From Ruminiclostridium sp. (GTDB taxonomy: Bacteria; Bacillota; Clostridia; Oscillospirales; Ruminococcaceae), in assembly GCA_017942025.1 (NCBI GenBank), contig JAGAVH010000046.1:1-64000 (forward strand): a DNA stretch of 64,000 nucleotides, read 5' to 3'. The notes under the pieces were generated by a model that made no database searches, was not told the origin of the DNA, and worked only from the letters and a program-made list of their open reading frames with translations. Made by a program: the position numbers and the translations under genes. This document shows positions 1-7,896 of this stretch, one piece after another (within the stretch, counting starts at the first letter, position 1; the number at the start of each line of letters is the position of its first letter).

Positions 1-123
1 CTATCCAGAATTTTCTTTCGTTTTCTTGAAGTTACTTCAAAGAAATCTCAAGGTAAATGTTTTAATTCTGTATTGTTCAATTTTCAAGGAACTCTCTCTG
101 CCCTCTCAGCGGACAGCTTATTT
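1..123 (-). other. probable rRNA operon leader, transcribed leftward
   Basis: Read on the minus strand this stretch contains CCTTGAAAATTGAACAATA, a phrase typical of leader and spacer DNA next to clostridial 16S/23S genes. It lies directly downstream of two perfect tandem promoters. No mature rRNA sequence is reached before the window ends, so the gene itself is inferred, and I cannot say whether 16S or 23S follows. Confidence 0.55.
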
Positions 124-152
124 ATTATATCACATCTTCAAGCATTTGTCAA
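124..152 (-). promoter_or_regulatory. promoter P2, perfect sigma-A consensus
   Basis: On the minus strand TTGACA (147-152) and TATAAT (124-129) are separated by exactly 17 bp. This is the proximal of two tandem consensus promoters firing to the left edge, as expected for a stable-RNA operon. Confidence 0.8.
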
Positions 153-283
153 GCACTTTTTTTCATTTTTTTAAAAAAGTTTTTTGAGCTTTATTTTCGT
201 TCTGCTCCGCTGCGATAACCAAATCCGCTTTAGCATCACGTTTTTTGCTCTTTTTGCTTGCCCCTCTCGAAGAGTGCTTATAC

Positions 284-312
284 ATTATATCACGTTATTC
301 GTGGTTTGTCAA
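284..312 (-). promoter_or_regulatory. promoter P1, perfect sigma-A consensus
   Basis: On the minus strand TTGACA (307-312) and TATAAT (284-289) are separated by 17 bp. It lies 160 bp upstream of a second identical arrangement. No protein gene lies downstream in the window, which favours an rRNA or tRNA operon as target. Confidence 0.8.
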
Positions 313-409
313 CGATAAAAAATACCTAAATAAAATTCGACTTTTTTCGTTTTTAAATGTCACTATGCACAAAACAGTAAATTACTCCCCAAAAAGAAGC
401 CATTAAATG

Positions 410-468
410 TAAATCCGATGTACACACCTAGCATACCCGAAGGTTGCTGATAATATACATCGGATTTA
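410..468 (-). terminator. possible terminator hairpin after the DUF5662 gene
   Basis: Perfect 13-bp arms TAAATCCGATGTA (410-422) and its complement (456-468) flank a 33-nt loop, 5 nt past the stop of the minus-strand gene. The T-rich tract after it is weak, so termination is only probable. Confidence 0.4.
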
Positions 469-472
469 ATCA

Positions 473-1009
473 TTATAGTATTACGTGCTTCACATACATA
501 AGAGTTTCCTCTTCTCCGTATTTTTTCAGCATAACCAGAAGCTTTCCCAGTAATCTTTTAGTATCAGGATGCATCGTGTATCTATGCTGCCCTTTCAGGA
601 AATATTCAAGAGGTCTGCCGTCATGGTACTTATCTTTATAATACACCTTACCCGCGGCTATTCTGTCACAGAACATTTCAACAACATACCGCACCGGCAT
701 TCTCATCCCTCGTATCGGACTTCCCGGTTCACTGCCGTGATCTATCCAATACTCATAATGATGTTTATTCCTGCCTTTGTGATGAAGCCACGCCTCACTC
801 ATACCGGTCATCTGCTTTTCAAGTGTATTCGGACTTTTGTTGCCTGTATAATATATAACTCCCGATAAGAATTCCTGCGGAGAGTATTTTGAAAGGTCAT
901 GCATAATCCCTTGTTTATATAGTCCAAGCTTAAAACAAAGCCGCATTACCTCCTTTTTATGGCTTGTAATAGTATTGAAATGTCCCTTGATATTATTTAC
1001 TATATACAT
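473..1009 (-). CDS. DUF5662 family protein
   Basis: Protein of 178 aa recognised as DUF5662 by its conserved stretches: an N-terminal helix ending GLYKQGIMHDLSKYSP, then WLHHKGRNKHHYEYWID, then a basic C-terminal half. The repeated His/Asp residues (HDLSKY, HHKGRNKHH) could bind a metal, but no function is established. I chose the ATG at 1009, preceded by AGAAAGGA at 11 nt. An upstream ATG at 1054 lies inside the end of the antiporter gene and would add a non-conserved 15 aa. The gene directly follows the antiporter and may be cotranscribed with it. A long inverted repeat follows the stop. Confidence 0.8.
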   Translation of the reverse strand: MYIVNNIKGHFNTITSHKKEVMRLCFKLGLYKQGIMHDLSKYSPQEFLSGVIYYTGNKSPNTLEKQMTGMSEAWLHHKGRNKHHYEYWIDHGSEPGSPIRGMRMPVRYVVEMFCDRIAAGKVYYKDKYHDGRPLEYFLKGQHRYTMHPDTKRLLGKLLVMLKKYGEEETLMYVKHVIL

Positions 1010-1040
1010 AATAAGATAAGTCCTTTCTGACCAGTATAAA

Positions 1041-2636
1041 TCAGTTTTGTTCATTTACAACAAGAATATCCTCCGGGAGTATTACTGTACTACCATTTGG
1101 AATTATTGTTTCGCCATCTCTCTTTACCATTATTATAAGGCTGTTCACAGGAAGCTTCAAATCTGCTATCCTTTTATTCGCCCAACTATGAGATTTGTCT
1201 ATTTTTTCTTCCTTCAGCACTATATCGTCATTATCGTAATAGGATGGAATACTGAGTATAACATCATCCCCTGCTTCTATAACGGTATCCCCTCTCGGAA
1301 CTATCGTAGTTTCATTCCTCTTTATCATAAGCACAAGAGAATCCTCAGGTATCGATATTTCAGATATTTTTTTACCGCACCATCTGTAGTTCTCAGATAC
1401 ATATATTCTCATCATATTGAACTGCGGTGTTTCGTCCTGATAGTCATTGAAGGTTTTCATGACGCTGCTGCCATCGTCAATAAGCCCGAGCTTTTTAGCA
1501 AAGAACGGAAGCAAAGTTCCCTGGAATGCAACCGAGATGAGGCAGACGCACATTACTATATTGAATATCTTGCTGTCACCGTAAGACGGACTTACCACCG
1601 CCGTGATAGCAAAAACTATTGAAGAAGCTCCTCTGAGTCCCGCCCAAGCAATAAAGAGCTTTTCTTTTATTGTATATCCTACGGAACATATTGCGGCAAC
1701 TGCCACCGGTCGTGAAACAAACGTCAGCACAAGGAATACCGCAAGTGCAGGAAGAACAATTTCGGGAAGCTCCGAAGGATTTGAAAGAAGTCCCAGTATA
1801 AAGAACAGAAGTATCTGACAAAGACCTGTTATCCCGTCAAAGAAGTGCACAAGCTCTGCCTTATGCTTTATCGGGCTGTTACCCACAAAAATACCTGCTA
1901 TGTAAACGCTGAGATAACCATTACCGCCAATCATCACAGGTGCGGCGTATGCGGCAAAAATTACCGCTATCATAAATATAGTGTCAAAGCCGTTATGAGA
2001 TATTTTTGTCTTGCGTAAAACAAGCACAGCAAGATAAGCTATACCAAAGCCAAAAAGCGCACCGAATACCACCTGGCAAAGCGCTGTAATGCTAAGGCTT
2101 GATATATCACTTGTACCCATTATTGCAAGAGCGATAACGGTCAGCATATATGAAAAGGGGTCGTTACTACCGCTTTCGATTTCAAGGAGTGACGCAAGAC
2201 CGCCCTTTAAGTTCAGCTTTTTTCCACGGAGTATAGAGAACACAGACGCCGCATCGGTCGATGATACAACCGCGCCTATCAGGAAGCTTTCCTTCAGATC
2301 AAAGCCTATAAGGAAATGACAGCCTAATGTAGTTATAAGAGCAGTCAGTATAGTGCCGAGCGAGGAAAGGATACCTGCTCTCAGGGCTACGGGCTTTGCT
2401 GCCTCCCAGTTTGCCGAGAAGCCACCGCAGAACATAATGAACACAAGGCATATACTGCACAGTCTTTCTGTGGTGATAAAATCATCGAAGGGTATCTTCA
2501 GAAGTCCGTCACTACCAAAAAGCATACCGAGTCCAAGGAACACTATAAGACCGGGGACGCCTATTTTTGCTGAAAGTTTATTACCTACTATACATAAGAC
2601 GATTATGATAGCCGACAACAGCATAATAAATTCCAA
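1041..2636 (-). CDS. CPA1-type K+(Na+)/H+ antiporter with two RCK_C domains
   Basis: Integral membrane antiporter of 531 aa, close in architecture to NhaP2/CvrA. About 12 hydrophobic helices fill residues 1-390, including the family stretch SSTDAASVFSILRG and ESGSNDPFSYML with the acidic ion-binding residues. Two TrkA-C (RCK_C) ligand-binding modules follow at about 407-470 and 477-531, each with the hydrophobic-basic-VPRGDT/PNGSTV pattern. Such cytosolic modules usually gate K+ transport by a nucleotide. The start is a TTG with AAGGATGAG five nt upstream. An ATG four codons later (2624) is the alternative. Substrate choice between K+ and Na+ cannot be read from sequence. Confidence 0.85.
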   Translation of the reverse strand: MEFIMLLSAIIIVLCIVGNKLSAKIGVPGLIVFLGLGMLFGSDGLLKIPFDDFITTERLCSICLVFIMFCGGFSANWEAAKPVALRAGILSSLGTILTALITTLGCHFLIGFDLKESFLIGAVVSSTDAASVFSILRGKKLNLKGGLASLLEIESGSNDPFSYMLTVIALAIMGTSDISSLSITALCQVVFGALFGFGIAYLAVLVLRKTKISHNGFDTIFMIAVIFAAYAAPVMIGGNGYLSVYIAGIFVGNSPIKHKAELVHFFDGITGLCQILLFFILGLLSNPSELPEIVLPALAVFLVLTFVSRPVAVAAICSVGYTIKEKLFIAWAGLRGASSIVFAITAVVSPSYGDSKIFNIVMCVCLISVAFQGTLLPFFAKKLGLIDDGSSVMKTFNDYQDETPQFNMMRIYVSENYRWCGKKISEISIPEDSLVLMIKRNETTIVPRGDTVIEAGDDVILSIPSYYDNDDIVLKEEKIDKSHSWANKRIADLKLPVNSLIIMVKRDGETIIPNGSTVILPEDILVVNEQN

Positions 2637-2650
2637 TTAAACTCATCCTT

Positions 2651-2687
2651 AAAAAACGGCTGTCACCGTAAAGCCTATGACAGCCGT
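2651..2687 (-). terminator. rho-independent terminator of the cytidylate-kinase-like gene
   Basis: Arms ACGGCTGTCA (2656-2665) and complement (2678-2687) followed on the minus strand by six T. It separates the kinase-like gene from the antiporter gene downstream. Confidence 0.8.
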
Positions 2688-2703
2688 ATAATTATCAGTT
2701 AAA

Positions 2704-3279
2704 TTATTTCTTTATAAGCGAAATCACGATATCCGCCGCTTTTTCAACACCACATACAGCCATATTGATGCATAAATCGTAATTCTGACCAGCACCCCAG
2801 GTTCTGTCTGTATAGTATTTATAGTGCTTACTGCGGTTCTTGTCGTTCTTCTTCATAAGCTCCTTGGCTTCGTTTTCAGAAACGCCCTTTCTTTCGCAGA
2901 CTCTCTTCACTCTGTCTTCAGTAGTAGAGTGGACGAAAATCTTAAGCACGTTAGGCTCATCTCTCAATATGTAATCCGCACATCTGCCGACGATAACGCC
3001 ATCACCTTTAGCCGCAACACTTCTTACCACCTTGCATTCTGCCGCATAGAGTTGATCTGTAAGGGGCTGTGCGTAAATACTGCCTACCGCAAGATTATAA
3101 AGAAGGCTTGATGTAACCGAATTTTCGGTGCGCTTGATAAACTCGGGATCAAAACCACTTTCCTTTGCAGTCATATCGATAATCGACTTATCGTAGAAAG
3201 GAATATCAAGTCTTTTTGCAATTTCCTTTGCAAGCTCTGTTCCGCCGCTTCCGTATTGTCTTGATACTGTAATGATCAT
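2704..3279 (-). CDS. cytidylate kinase-like family protein
   Basis: Small P-loop nucleotide-kinase fold protein (191 aa). It opens with MIITVSRQYGSGGTELA, the degenerate P-loop of the Cytidylate_kin2 group, followed by AKRLDIPFYDKSII. Later features are VIVGRCADYIL and an Arg-rich lid (RVKRVCERKGVSE, KNRSKHYKYYT). These proteins are widespread in Clostridia and distinct from the essential Cmk. The phosphoryl acceptor is not known. Start chosen at 3279, with AAGGG 10 nt upstream. An in-frame ATG two codons earlier sits too close to the Shine-Dalgarno. It stands alone with its own terminator. Confidence 0.8.
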   Translation of the reverse strand: MIITVSRQYGSGGTELAKEIAKRLDIPFYDKSIIDMTAKESGFDPEFIKRTENSVTSSLLYNLAVGSIYAQPLTDQLYAAECKVVRSVAAKGDGVIVGRCADYILRDEPNVLKIFVHSTTEDRVKRVCERKGVSENEAKELMKKNDKNRSKHYKYYTDRTWGAGQNYDLCINMAVCGVEKAADIVISLIKK

Positions 3280-3434
3280 AATCATCCATCCCTTCTGTTC
3301 AGCATCTTTTTATAAAGAATAGCTGTATTTTATATTAAAATTATAGCATAAATCCTTTAAAATTGCAAGTAATTCTTTACAAATTACACAAAATATTATA
3401 TACTATATATGTATAATAAAAAAGAGGTAAAGAT

Positions 3435-3707
3435 ATGGATAAGATAAGGCGTCATTTTATATTCTACGGCTCAGTTCAGGGAGTGGGCTTCCGCTACCGA
3501 GCAAGAGCCGCGGCCGACAGCTTCGGTGTCAGCGGTTGGGTAAGAAATCTCTCTGATGGCACAGTAGAAATGGAGGCAGAGGGCTACGAGGAAAGTATCG
3601 ACAGAATGCTACTTGCAATAGAACAAAGCCGATATATAGTAATAGAAAACCTTCGGGTAAAAGATACAAAGCCTACAGGAGAACGATATTTCAGAATCCT
3701 TGATTAA
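3435..3707 (+). CDS. acyP: acylphosphatase
   Basis: Complete 90-aa acylphosphatase, which hydrolyses carboxyl-phosphate bonds such as acetyl phosphate or carbamoyl phosphate in the cytoplasm. The signature [12 protein letters not shown] occupies residues 12-23 with catalytic Arg20. The second catalytic residue Asn38 lies in GWVRNLSDG. Length is that of the family. AGAGG precedes the ATG. The 3' end overlaps the convergent mtnA gene by 4 bp, so no terminator is possible between them and antisense overlap of the transcripts is likely. Confidence 0.95.
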   Translation: MDKIRRHFIFYGSVQGVGFRYRARAAADSFGVSGWVRNLSDGTVEMEAEGYEESIDRMLLAIEQSRYIVIENLRVKDTKPTGERYFRILD

Positions 3708-4759
3708 GAGAGGAAAAGCTCTGCAAGGGATTTTTCATAAGGGTAACGACAGATACCCTTTTCGGTTATTATTGCGGTTATCAGCTTTCCGTCAGTCACA
3801 TCAAAAGCTGGATTGAGGCACTTTACATCTGGCGCCATCGGCCTTTCGTAAAACATACTGCGGATTTCTTCAGGCTCTCTGTATTCTATTTCAATATCCG
3901 CACCGCTTTTTGCGGAAAAATCTATAGTTGTCGAGGGGCAGAATACGTAAAAGGGTACGTTATAATAATGCGCAAGTACAGAAAGTGAGCTTGTTCCTAT
4001 CTTATTAGCGGTATCTCCGTTTGCGGCAACTCTGTCACAACCTACGAACACAGCGTCTATCTTCCCCTGCTTCATAAGAAAGCCTGCCATATTGTCGCAG
4101 ATAAGAGTTACGTCAATCCCCGCTTTTGAAAGCTCATAGGATGTAAGGCGTGCACCTTGCAAAAGCGGTCTTGTTTCATCACAAAAGGCATGAAAGGTAT
4201 AACCCTTTTCTTTGCCAAGCATAAGAGTGCCGAGGCCAGTTCCGTATCTCGATGTGGCAAGCGGTCCGGCATTGCAATGAGTAAGAATATTATAGCCATC
4301 CTTTACAAGAGTAAGTCCGTATTCTGATATTTTACGGCACATTTCTATATCTTCCTTATGTATCGCTATGGCGGTACTTTTTATTTTTTCCTTTATCTCT
4401 GCCACAGGAAGCTCCTTGTATTCCTCGGCGGTTTCGACAATTCTTTTAGTAGCCATACTGAGATTTACTGCGGTAGGTCTTGACGAATCAAGAAAAGCGG
4501 CGTATTCCTTTATTCTGACAAGAAAGGTGGATACGTCCTCTGTTTCTATACCGAGGGATAAAACATACACAGCATATCCGGCAAAGATACCTATAGCGGG
4601 TGCGCCTCTGACTTTAAGCAGCTTTATCGCATCAAAAAGCTCGTCGGCTTCCGAAAGAGTGAGATATTCGGTTTTGCCCGGTAATTTTGTCTGGTCTATT
4701 ATAACTACGGATCTTTCATCCTCTGATAATCTTACGCTGTCGCTTTTTAAATATTCCAT
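3704..4759 (-). CDS. mtnA: S-methyl-5-thioribose-1-phosphate isomerase
   Basis: Cytosolic enzyme of the methionine salvage pathway, converting MTR-1-P to MTRu-1-P (351 aa, eIF2B-alpha-like fold). Visible family marks are [30 protein letters not shown] with the catalytic Cys, and [18 protein letters not shown] with the catalytic Asp. The ATG at 4759 has AAAGGAG 8 nt upstream. An ORF extension to 4810 lacks conservation. No other methionine-salvage gene is nearby, so it may serve as an orphan isomerase or the pathway is scattered. It overlaps acyP by 4 bp at the 3' end. Confidence 0.93.
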   Translation of the reverse strand: MEYLKSDSVRLSEDERSVVIIDQTKLPGKTEYLTLSEADELFDAIKLLKVRGAPAIGIFAGYAVYVLSLGIETEDVSTFLVRIKEYAAFLDSSRPTAVNLSMATKRIVETAEEYKELPVAEIKEKIKSTAIAIHKEDIEMCRKISEYGLTLVKDGYNILTHCNAGPLATSRYGTGLGTLMLGKEKGYTFHAFCDETRPLLQGARLTSYELSKAGIDVTLICDNMAGFLMKQGKIDAVFVGCDRVAANGDTANKIGTSSLSVLAHYYNVPFYVFCPSTTIDFSAKSGADIEIEYREPEEIRSMFYERPMAPDVKCLNPAFDVTDGKLITAIITEKGICRYPYEKSLAELFLS

Positions 4760-4911
4760 ATCATTTACTCCTTTTTTCAGGTATTTTAATTGTACCACAA
4801 ATCGCCGCATATGTAAACCATGGCAGTCGGATTTTCAGAACTAAGAAACGGCAAAAGGTGAAGCAGAAAAGCCAAAATAAAAAAATTGTTAAAAAAATCG
4901 CAAAATTATAG

Positions 4912-4940
4912 TTGAATTTGTCGGAGAAATGTAGTATAAT
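4912..4940 (+). promoter_or_regulatory. promoter of the decarboxylase gamma-beta operon
   Basis: TTGAAT (4912-4917), 17-bp spacer, TATAAT (4935-4940), about 70 nt upstream of the gamma subunit start. Confidence 0.75.
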
Positions 4941-5012
4941 AATATTAATCTTGTGTTTCTTTTAGAAAAGAGACACTATATAACAAAAATAACGAATGGA
5001 GAATATGCGAGG

Positions 5013-5426
5013 ATGGATAATTTACTTCGTACAATGGCGATCATTACAGAAGAATACGCTTCTCAGAACCTGAGTGGTATGTGGGCATCTGTAATCACCG
5101 GTCTTGTAGTTGTTTTCCTGATTTTAGGCATACTTATCGGATTTATTTATCTCATAGGCCTTTTCAGCAACATCGGCAAGAAAAAAGAGAAAAAGACAGA
5201 AAAGAAAGTTCCTGAGGCTCCTGTTGCAGAACCTGCACCGGTTGTCGAAGAAGAGGTATATGAGGAGGACGACAGCGAAATCATCGCAGTTATCTCCGCC
5301 GCAATTGCCGCTTACGGCGAGCAGGAAGGCAAGACTTACGCCATCAAGAAGATAAAGCGCAGTGAAAAACAGCCCAGATCAAGCTGGGGTACTGCAGGCG
5401 TAATCGACAACACACGCCCTTTCTGA
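5013..5426 (+). CDS. Na+-pump decarboxylase gamma subunit (OadG-like)
   Basis: Membrane-anchored small subunit (137 aa) of a biotin-dependent, Na+-translocating decarboxylase (oxaloacetate, methylmalonyl-CoA or glutaconyl-CoA type). One hydrophobic segment lies at about residues 20-46, followed by a Lys-rich patch and an Ala/Pro/Glu linker (VPEAPVAEPAPVVEEE) as usual for OadG. The C-terminal part (EIIAVISAAIAAYGE) resembles the conserved cytosolic end. I chose the ATG at 5013 with GGAG 11 nt upstream. The beta subunit follows after 34 nt. No alpha (carboxyltransferase) or biotin-carrier gene is in the window, so the substrate cannot be deduced. Confidence 0.8.
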   Translation: MDNLLRTMAIITEEYASQNLSGMWASVITGLVVVFLILGILIGFIYLIGLFSNIGKKKEKKTEKKVPEAPVAEPAPVVEEEVYEEDDSEIIAVISAAIAAYGEQEGKTYAIKKIKRSEKQPRSSWGTAGVIDNTRPF

Positions 5427-5460
5427 TATAGCTTCAACATAAATTTTAAAGGAGAATACA

Positions 5461-6678
5461 ATGGAAATCATCGAAGTATTTCTGAACACCCTGAAAGAAC
5501 TATGGTTCAATTCAGGTTTCTGCAATATAACAATTCAGCAAGGTCTTATGCTTGCAGTATCATTCTTACTTATGTATCTTGCAATCGTAAGACAGTTTGA
5601 GCCCTTACTGCTTTTACCTATCGCTTTTGGTATGATGCTTACAAACATCCCCGGCTCGGGCGTATTCCACCCCGAATTCTTTATGACCGAAGAAGTTGCT
5701 CTTAACGGTGTAAATTACGGCGAAGTATTACACCACGGCGGTCTGCTCGATATTATCTATATCGGCGTTAAAACGCAGATATTCCCGCCCCTTATCTTCC
5801 TCGGCATCGGCTGTATGACAGACTTCGGTCCCCTTATTGCAAACCCCAAGAGCTTACTGCTCGGTGCGGCGGCTCAGGCAGGTATCTTCTTAACCTTCCT
5901 CGGCGCTTGCTTCTTAAGCTTTACAGGTATCCCTGAAATTTCCTTCTCCTTCAAGGAGGCGGCTTCTATTGGTATCATCGGTGGTGCTGACGGTCCTACA
6001 GCGATATTCTTAACATCAAAGCTTGCTCCTCAGCTTATGGGCTCTATTGCCGTTGCGGCATACTCATATATGGCGCTGGTACCTATCATCCAGCCTCCTA
6101 TAATGAAGCTTCTCACAACAAAGAAGGAACGTCTTGTAAAGATGGACAGCCTTCGTCCTGTTACAAGGAAAGAAAAGATTATATTCCCTATCGCAGTAAC
6201 ACTTATCGTTGCTTTCGTTATTCCTGATGCTACTCCCCTTGTTGGTATGCTGATGCTTGGTAACTTATTCCGTGAAAGCGGTGTTGTTGACAGACTTGTA
6301 AAGACTGCCTCAAACGAGCTTATGAATATCGTTACTATCCTTTTAGGTATAGTAGTTGGTGCTACTGCAACAGCTGAAAACTTCCTCAGCTTAAAGACTA
6401 TCATCATCGTTGTTCTCGGTCTTCTTGCATTCTGTGTAGGTACAGCTTGCGGCGTTCTCTTCGGCAAGGTGATGTATATTGTTACAAAGGGTAAGGTAAA
6501 CCCTCTCATCGGCTCTGCAGGCGTATCCGCAGTACCTATGGCGGCAAGAGTTTCCCAGACAGTCGGTTCAAAGGAAAACCCCTCAAACTTCCTTTTAATG
6601 CACGCTATGGGACCTAACGTAGCAGGTGTTATCGGTTCTGCCGTAGCGGCAGGCGTACTGCTGAATATATTCGGTTAA
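5461..6678 (+). CDS. Na+-pump decarboxylase beta subunit (OadB family)
   Basis: Integral membrane subunit (405 aa) that couples decarboxylation of the carboxybiotin group to Na+ export. It has about nine to eleven hydrophobic segments. GIIGGADGPTAIF at about residues 173-185 holds the Asp that in Klebsiella OadB is essential for Na+ translocation. A second conserved block is SAGVSAVPMAARVSQ near residue 355, and the end ANFLLMHAMGPNVAGVIGSA-type motif is present. GGAG precedes the ATG. It forms an operon with the gamma subunit. The gene ends in the first of two terminator hairpins surrounding repeat element A. Confidence 0.92.
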   Translation: MEIIEVFLNTLKELWFNSGFCNITIQQGLMLAVSFLLMYLAIVRQFEPLLLLPIAFGMMLTNIPGSGVFHPEFFMTEEVALNGVNYGEVLHHGGLLDIIYIGVKTQIFPPLIFLGIGCMTDFGPLIANPKSLLLGAAAQAGIFLTFLGACFLSFTGIPEISFSFKEAASIGIIGGADGPTAIFLTSKLAPQLMGSIAVAAYSYMALVPIIQPPIMKLLTTKKERLVKMDSLRPVTRKEKIIFPIAVTLIVAFVIPDATPLVGMLMLGNLFRESGVVDRLVKTASNELMNIVTILLGIVVGATATAENFLSLKTIIIVVLGLLAFCVGTACGVLFGKVMYIVTKGKVNPLIGSAGVSAVPMAARVSQTVGSKENPSNFLLMHAMGPNVAGVIGSAVAAGVLLNIFG

Positions 6679-6688
6679 TAAATAAATC

Positions 6689-6986
6689 AAGGCAGAAGTT
6701 TTACCTTCTGCCTTCAGACTGAAGACAAACTCACGCACCGCAAAAATGCTGGTAACTTGTAACGAATTTATGGATATACACAAAATAGTGATATAAAAGT
6801 TTTAGAGAGCCTTAAACGGCTCTCTAAAAGCATTTTTGCTTACTTCGTCAACCGCCCCTCAACGTACCACATGTACGCCTGTCGGGGCGGTTTCCTCGTC
6901 TTCGTGAGTTTTTCATCGTCTGACAGCGTGTAGACAAGAATTTGTCTACACGCTGAAGGCAGAAGTTTTTACTTCTGCCTTTTTTT
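6689..6986 (+). mobile_element. structured terminator-flanked element, copy A
   Basis: A 241-bp core (6715-6955) lies between two near-identical terminator hairpins, AAGGCAGAAG...CTTCTGCCTT (6689-6714 and 6956-6981). Only the second is followed by a T-run. Core stems seen: GCAAAAATGC (6740-6749) with GCATTTTTGC (6830-6839); TTTTAGAGAGCC (6800-6811) with 6818-6829; ACCGCCCC (6851-6858) with 6884-6891; and a 14-bp hairpin CAGCGTGTAGACAA (6924-6937) with 6942-6955. It is colinear with copies at 21703 and 49293. It lies in sense orientation after the OadB-like gene and contains no ORF of note. Confidence 0.75.
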
Positions 6987-7002
6987 GTATTCATATTTTC
7001 TT

Positions 7003-7671
7003 TTACTGTCTCATATTCTCAAAGAAATTTTCGAACTCCTTAACGCCTATATTTACCTGATCCTCAGCGAACTGTACAGCGCTTTCATCATTTTCTCCCG
7101 ATTCATTAGGCTTGCCCAGTAACATAAAGCAGACATAATCACCGTTGCGGAGTATCTTTGCGGCATTTATCTTAGCTAAATTCTGAGGATACTGGGTATT
7201 ATTCTCTGTAAGAAGATTCTTAGCGTTTTTGAATGCATTTTCAATATCCTCCGCCTTTCCTTCCTTCGCCTTTACTATAATAAGTCTGTCAGGATGAAAT
7301 CCGATGGTAGGCATCTCTGCTACAATTTCATCGTACATATCAGGAGTAATGCCGAACTGTGTTTCTAAATCCTCCTTAGGAATTTCCATATTGGGCAGAT
7401 AGTTGTCACCGTATGCCTTTACAATATTCTCCTTTACTATTTCTGTCATTGTTCTTCCGTCAACAGCACCGGAAACACCCGAAGCGTCGCTGCCTTCGCT
7501 TGCCGAAATCGGCTGTGATGTTTCTACGATACTGTTTGTGCCTCCCGACTGGGGCTTGGATGACATTTCAGGCTCGCCACCGAAAAAGCATCCGGAAAGT
7601 CCCGAAGCAAGTGCCGCTGTCACAAGAAGTGCAAGACTTATGTTTTTGTATTTTCTCATTTTAACGTTCAT
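7003..7671 (-). CDS. DUF4358 family lipoprotein
   Basis: Exported lipoprotein of 222 aa. The N-terminus MNVKMRKYKNISLALLVT leads to the lipobox LSGC. A Ser/Thr/Gly-rich spacer follows, then the DUF4358 domain (about residues 70-215) with VKENIVKAYGDNYLPN, the acidic PDMYDEIVAEMP stretch and NAFKNAKNLL. The family is common in Ruminococcaceae and its function is unknown. The ATG at 7671 has AAAGGA 9 nt upstream. Longer in-frame extensions to 7812 would hide the signal peptide. It is separated from the OadB-like gene by element A and stands alone on the minus strand. Confidence 0.8.
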   Translation of the reverse strand: MNVKMRKYKNISLALLVTAALASGLSGCFFGGEPEMSSKPQSGGTNSIVETSQPISASEGSDASGVSGAVDGRTMTEIVKENIVKAYGDNYLPNMEIPKEDLETQFGITPDMYDEIVAEMPTIGFHPDRLIIVKAKEGKAEDIENAFKNAKNLLTENNTQYPQNLAKINAAKILRNGDYVCFMLLGKPNESGENDESAVQFAEDQVNIGVKEFENFFENMRQ

Positions 7672-7896
7672 AAGAATATATCCTTTCTGTTTTCTGTTAA
7701 ATTGTGTGTGTAATTTTTCCATTACGCTTATATAATTCCCTTTACCTGTCGGTTTATACTTGCAAGTAGTCAAATTATATAAAAAAGAATGCATAAAATC
7801 TATTTTACTCACAAAGACGATATTGCCATATTTGATGGACTTTTTATAATTTCTGTGTTAGAATAAAGATATAATAACCCGAAAGGAACTAATTTT

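Noticed and set aside
6715..6955. Element A as a group II intron or IscB-type omega RNA
   Set aside because: No intron boundary or domain V, no associated ORF, and no motif I can firmly tie to omega RNA. Left as unassigned.
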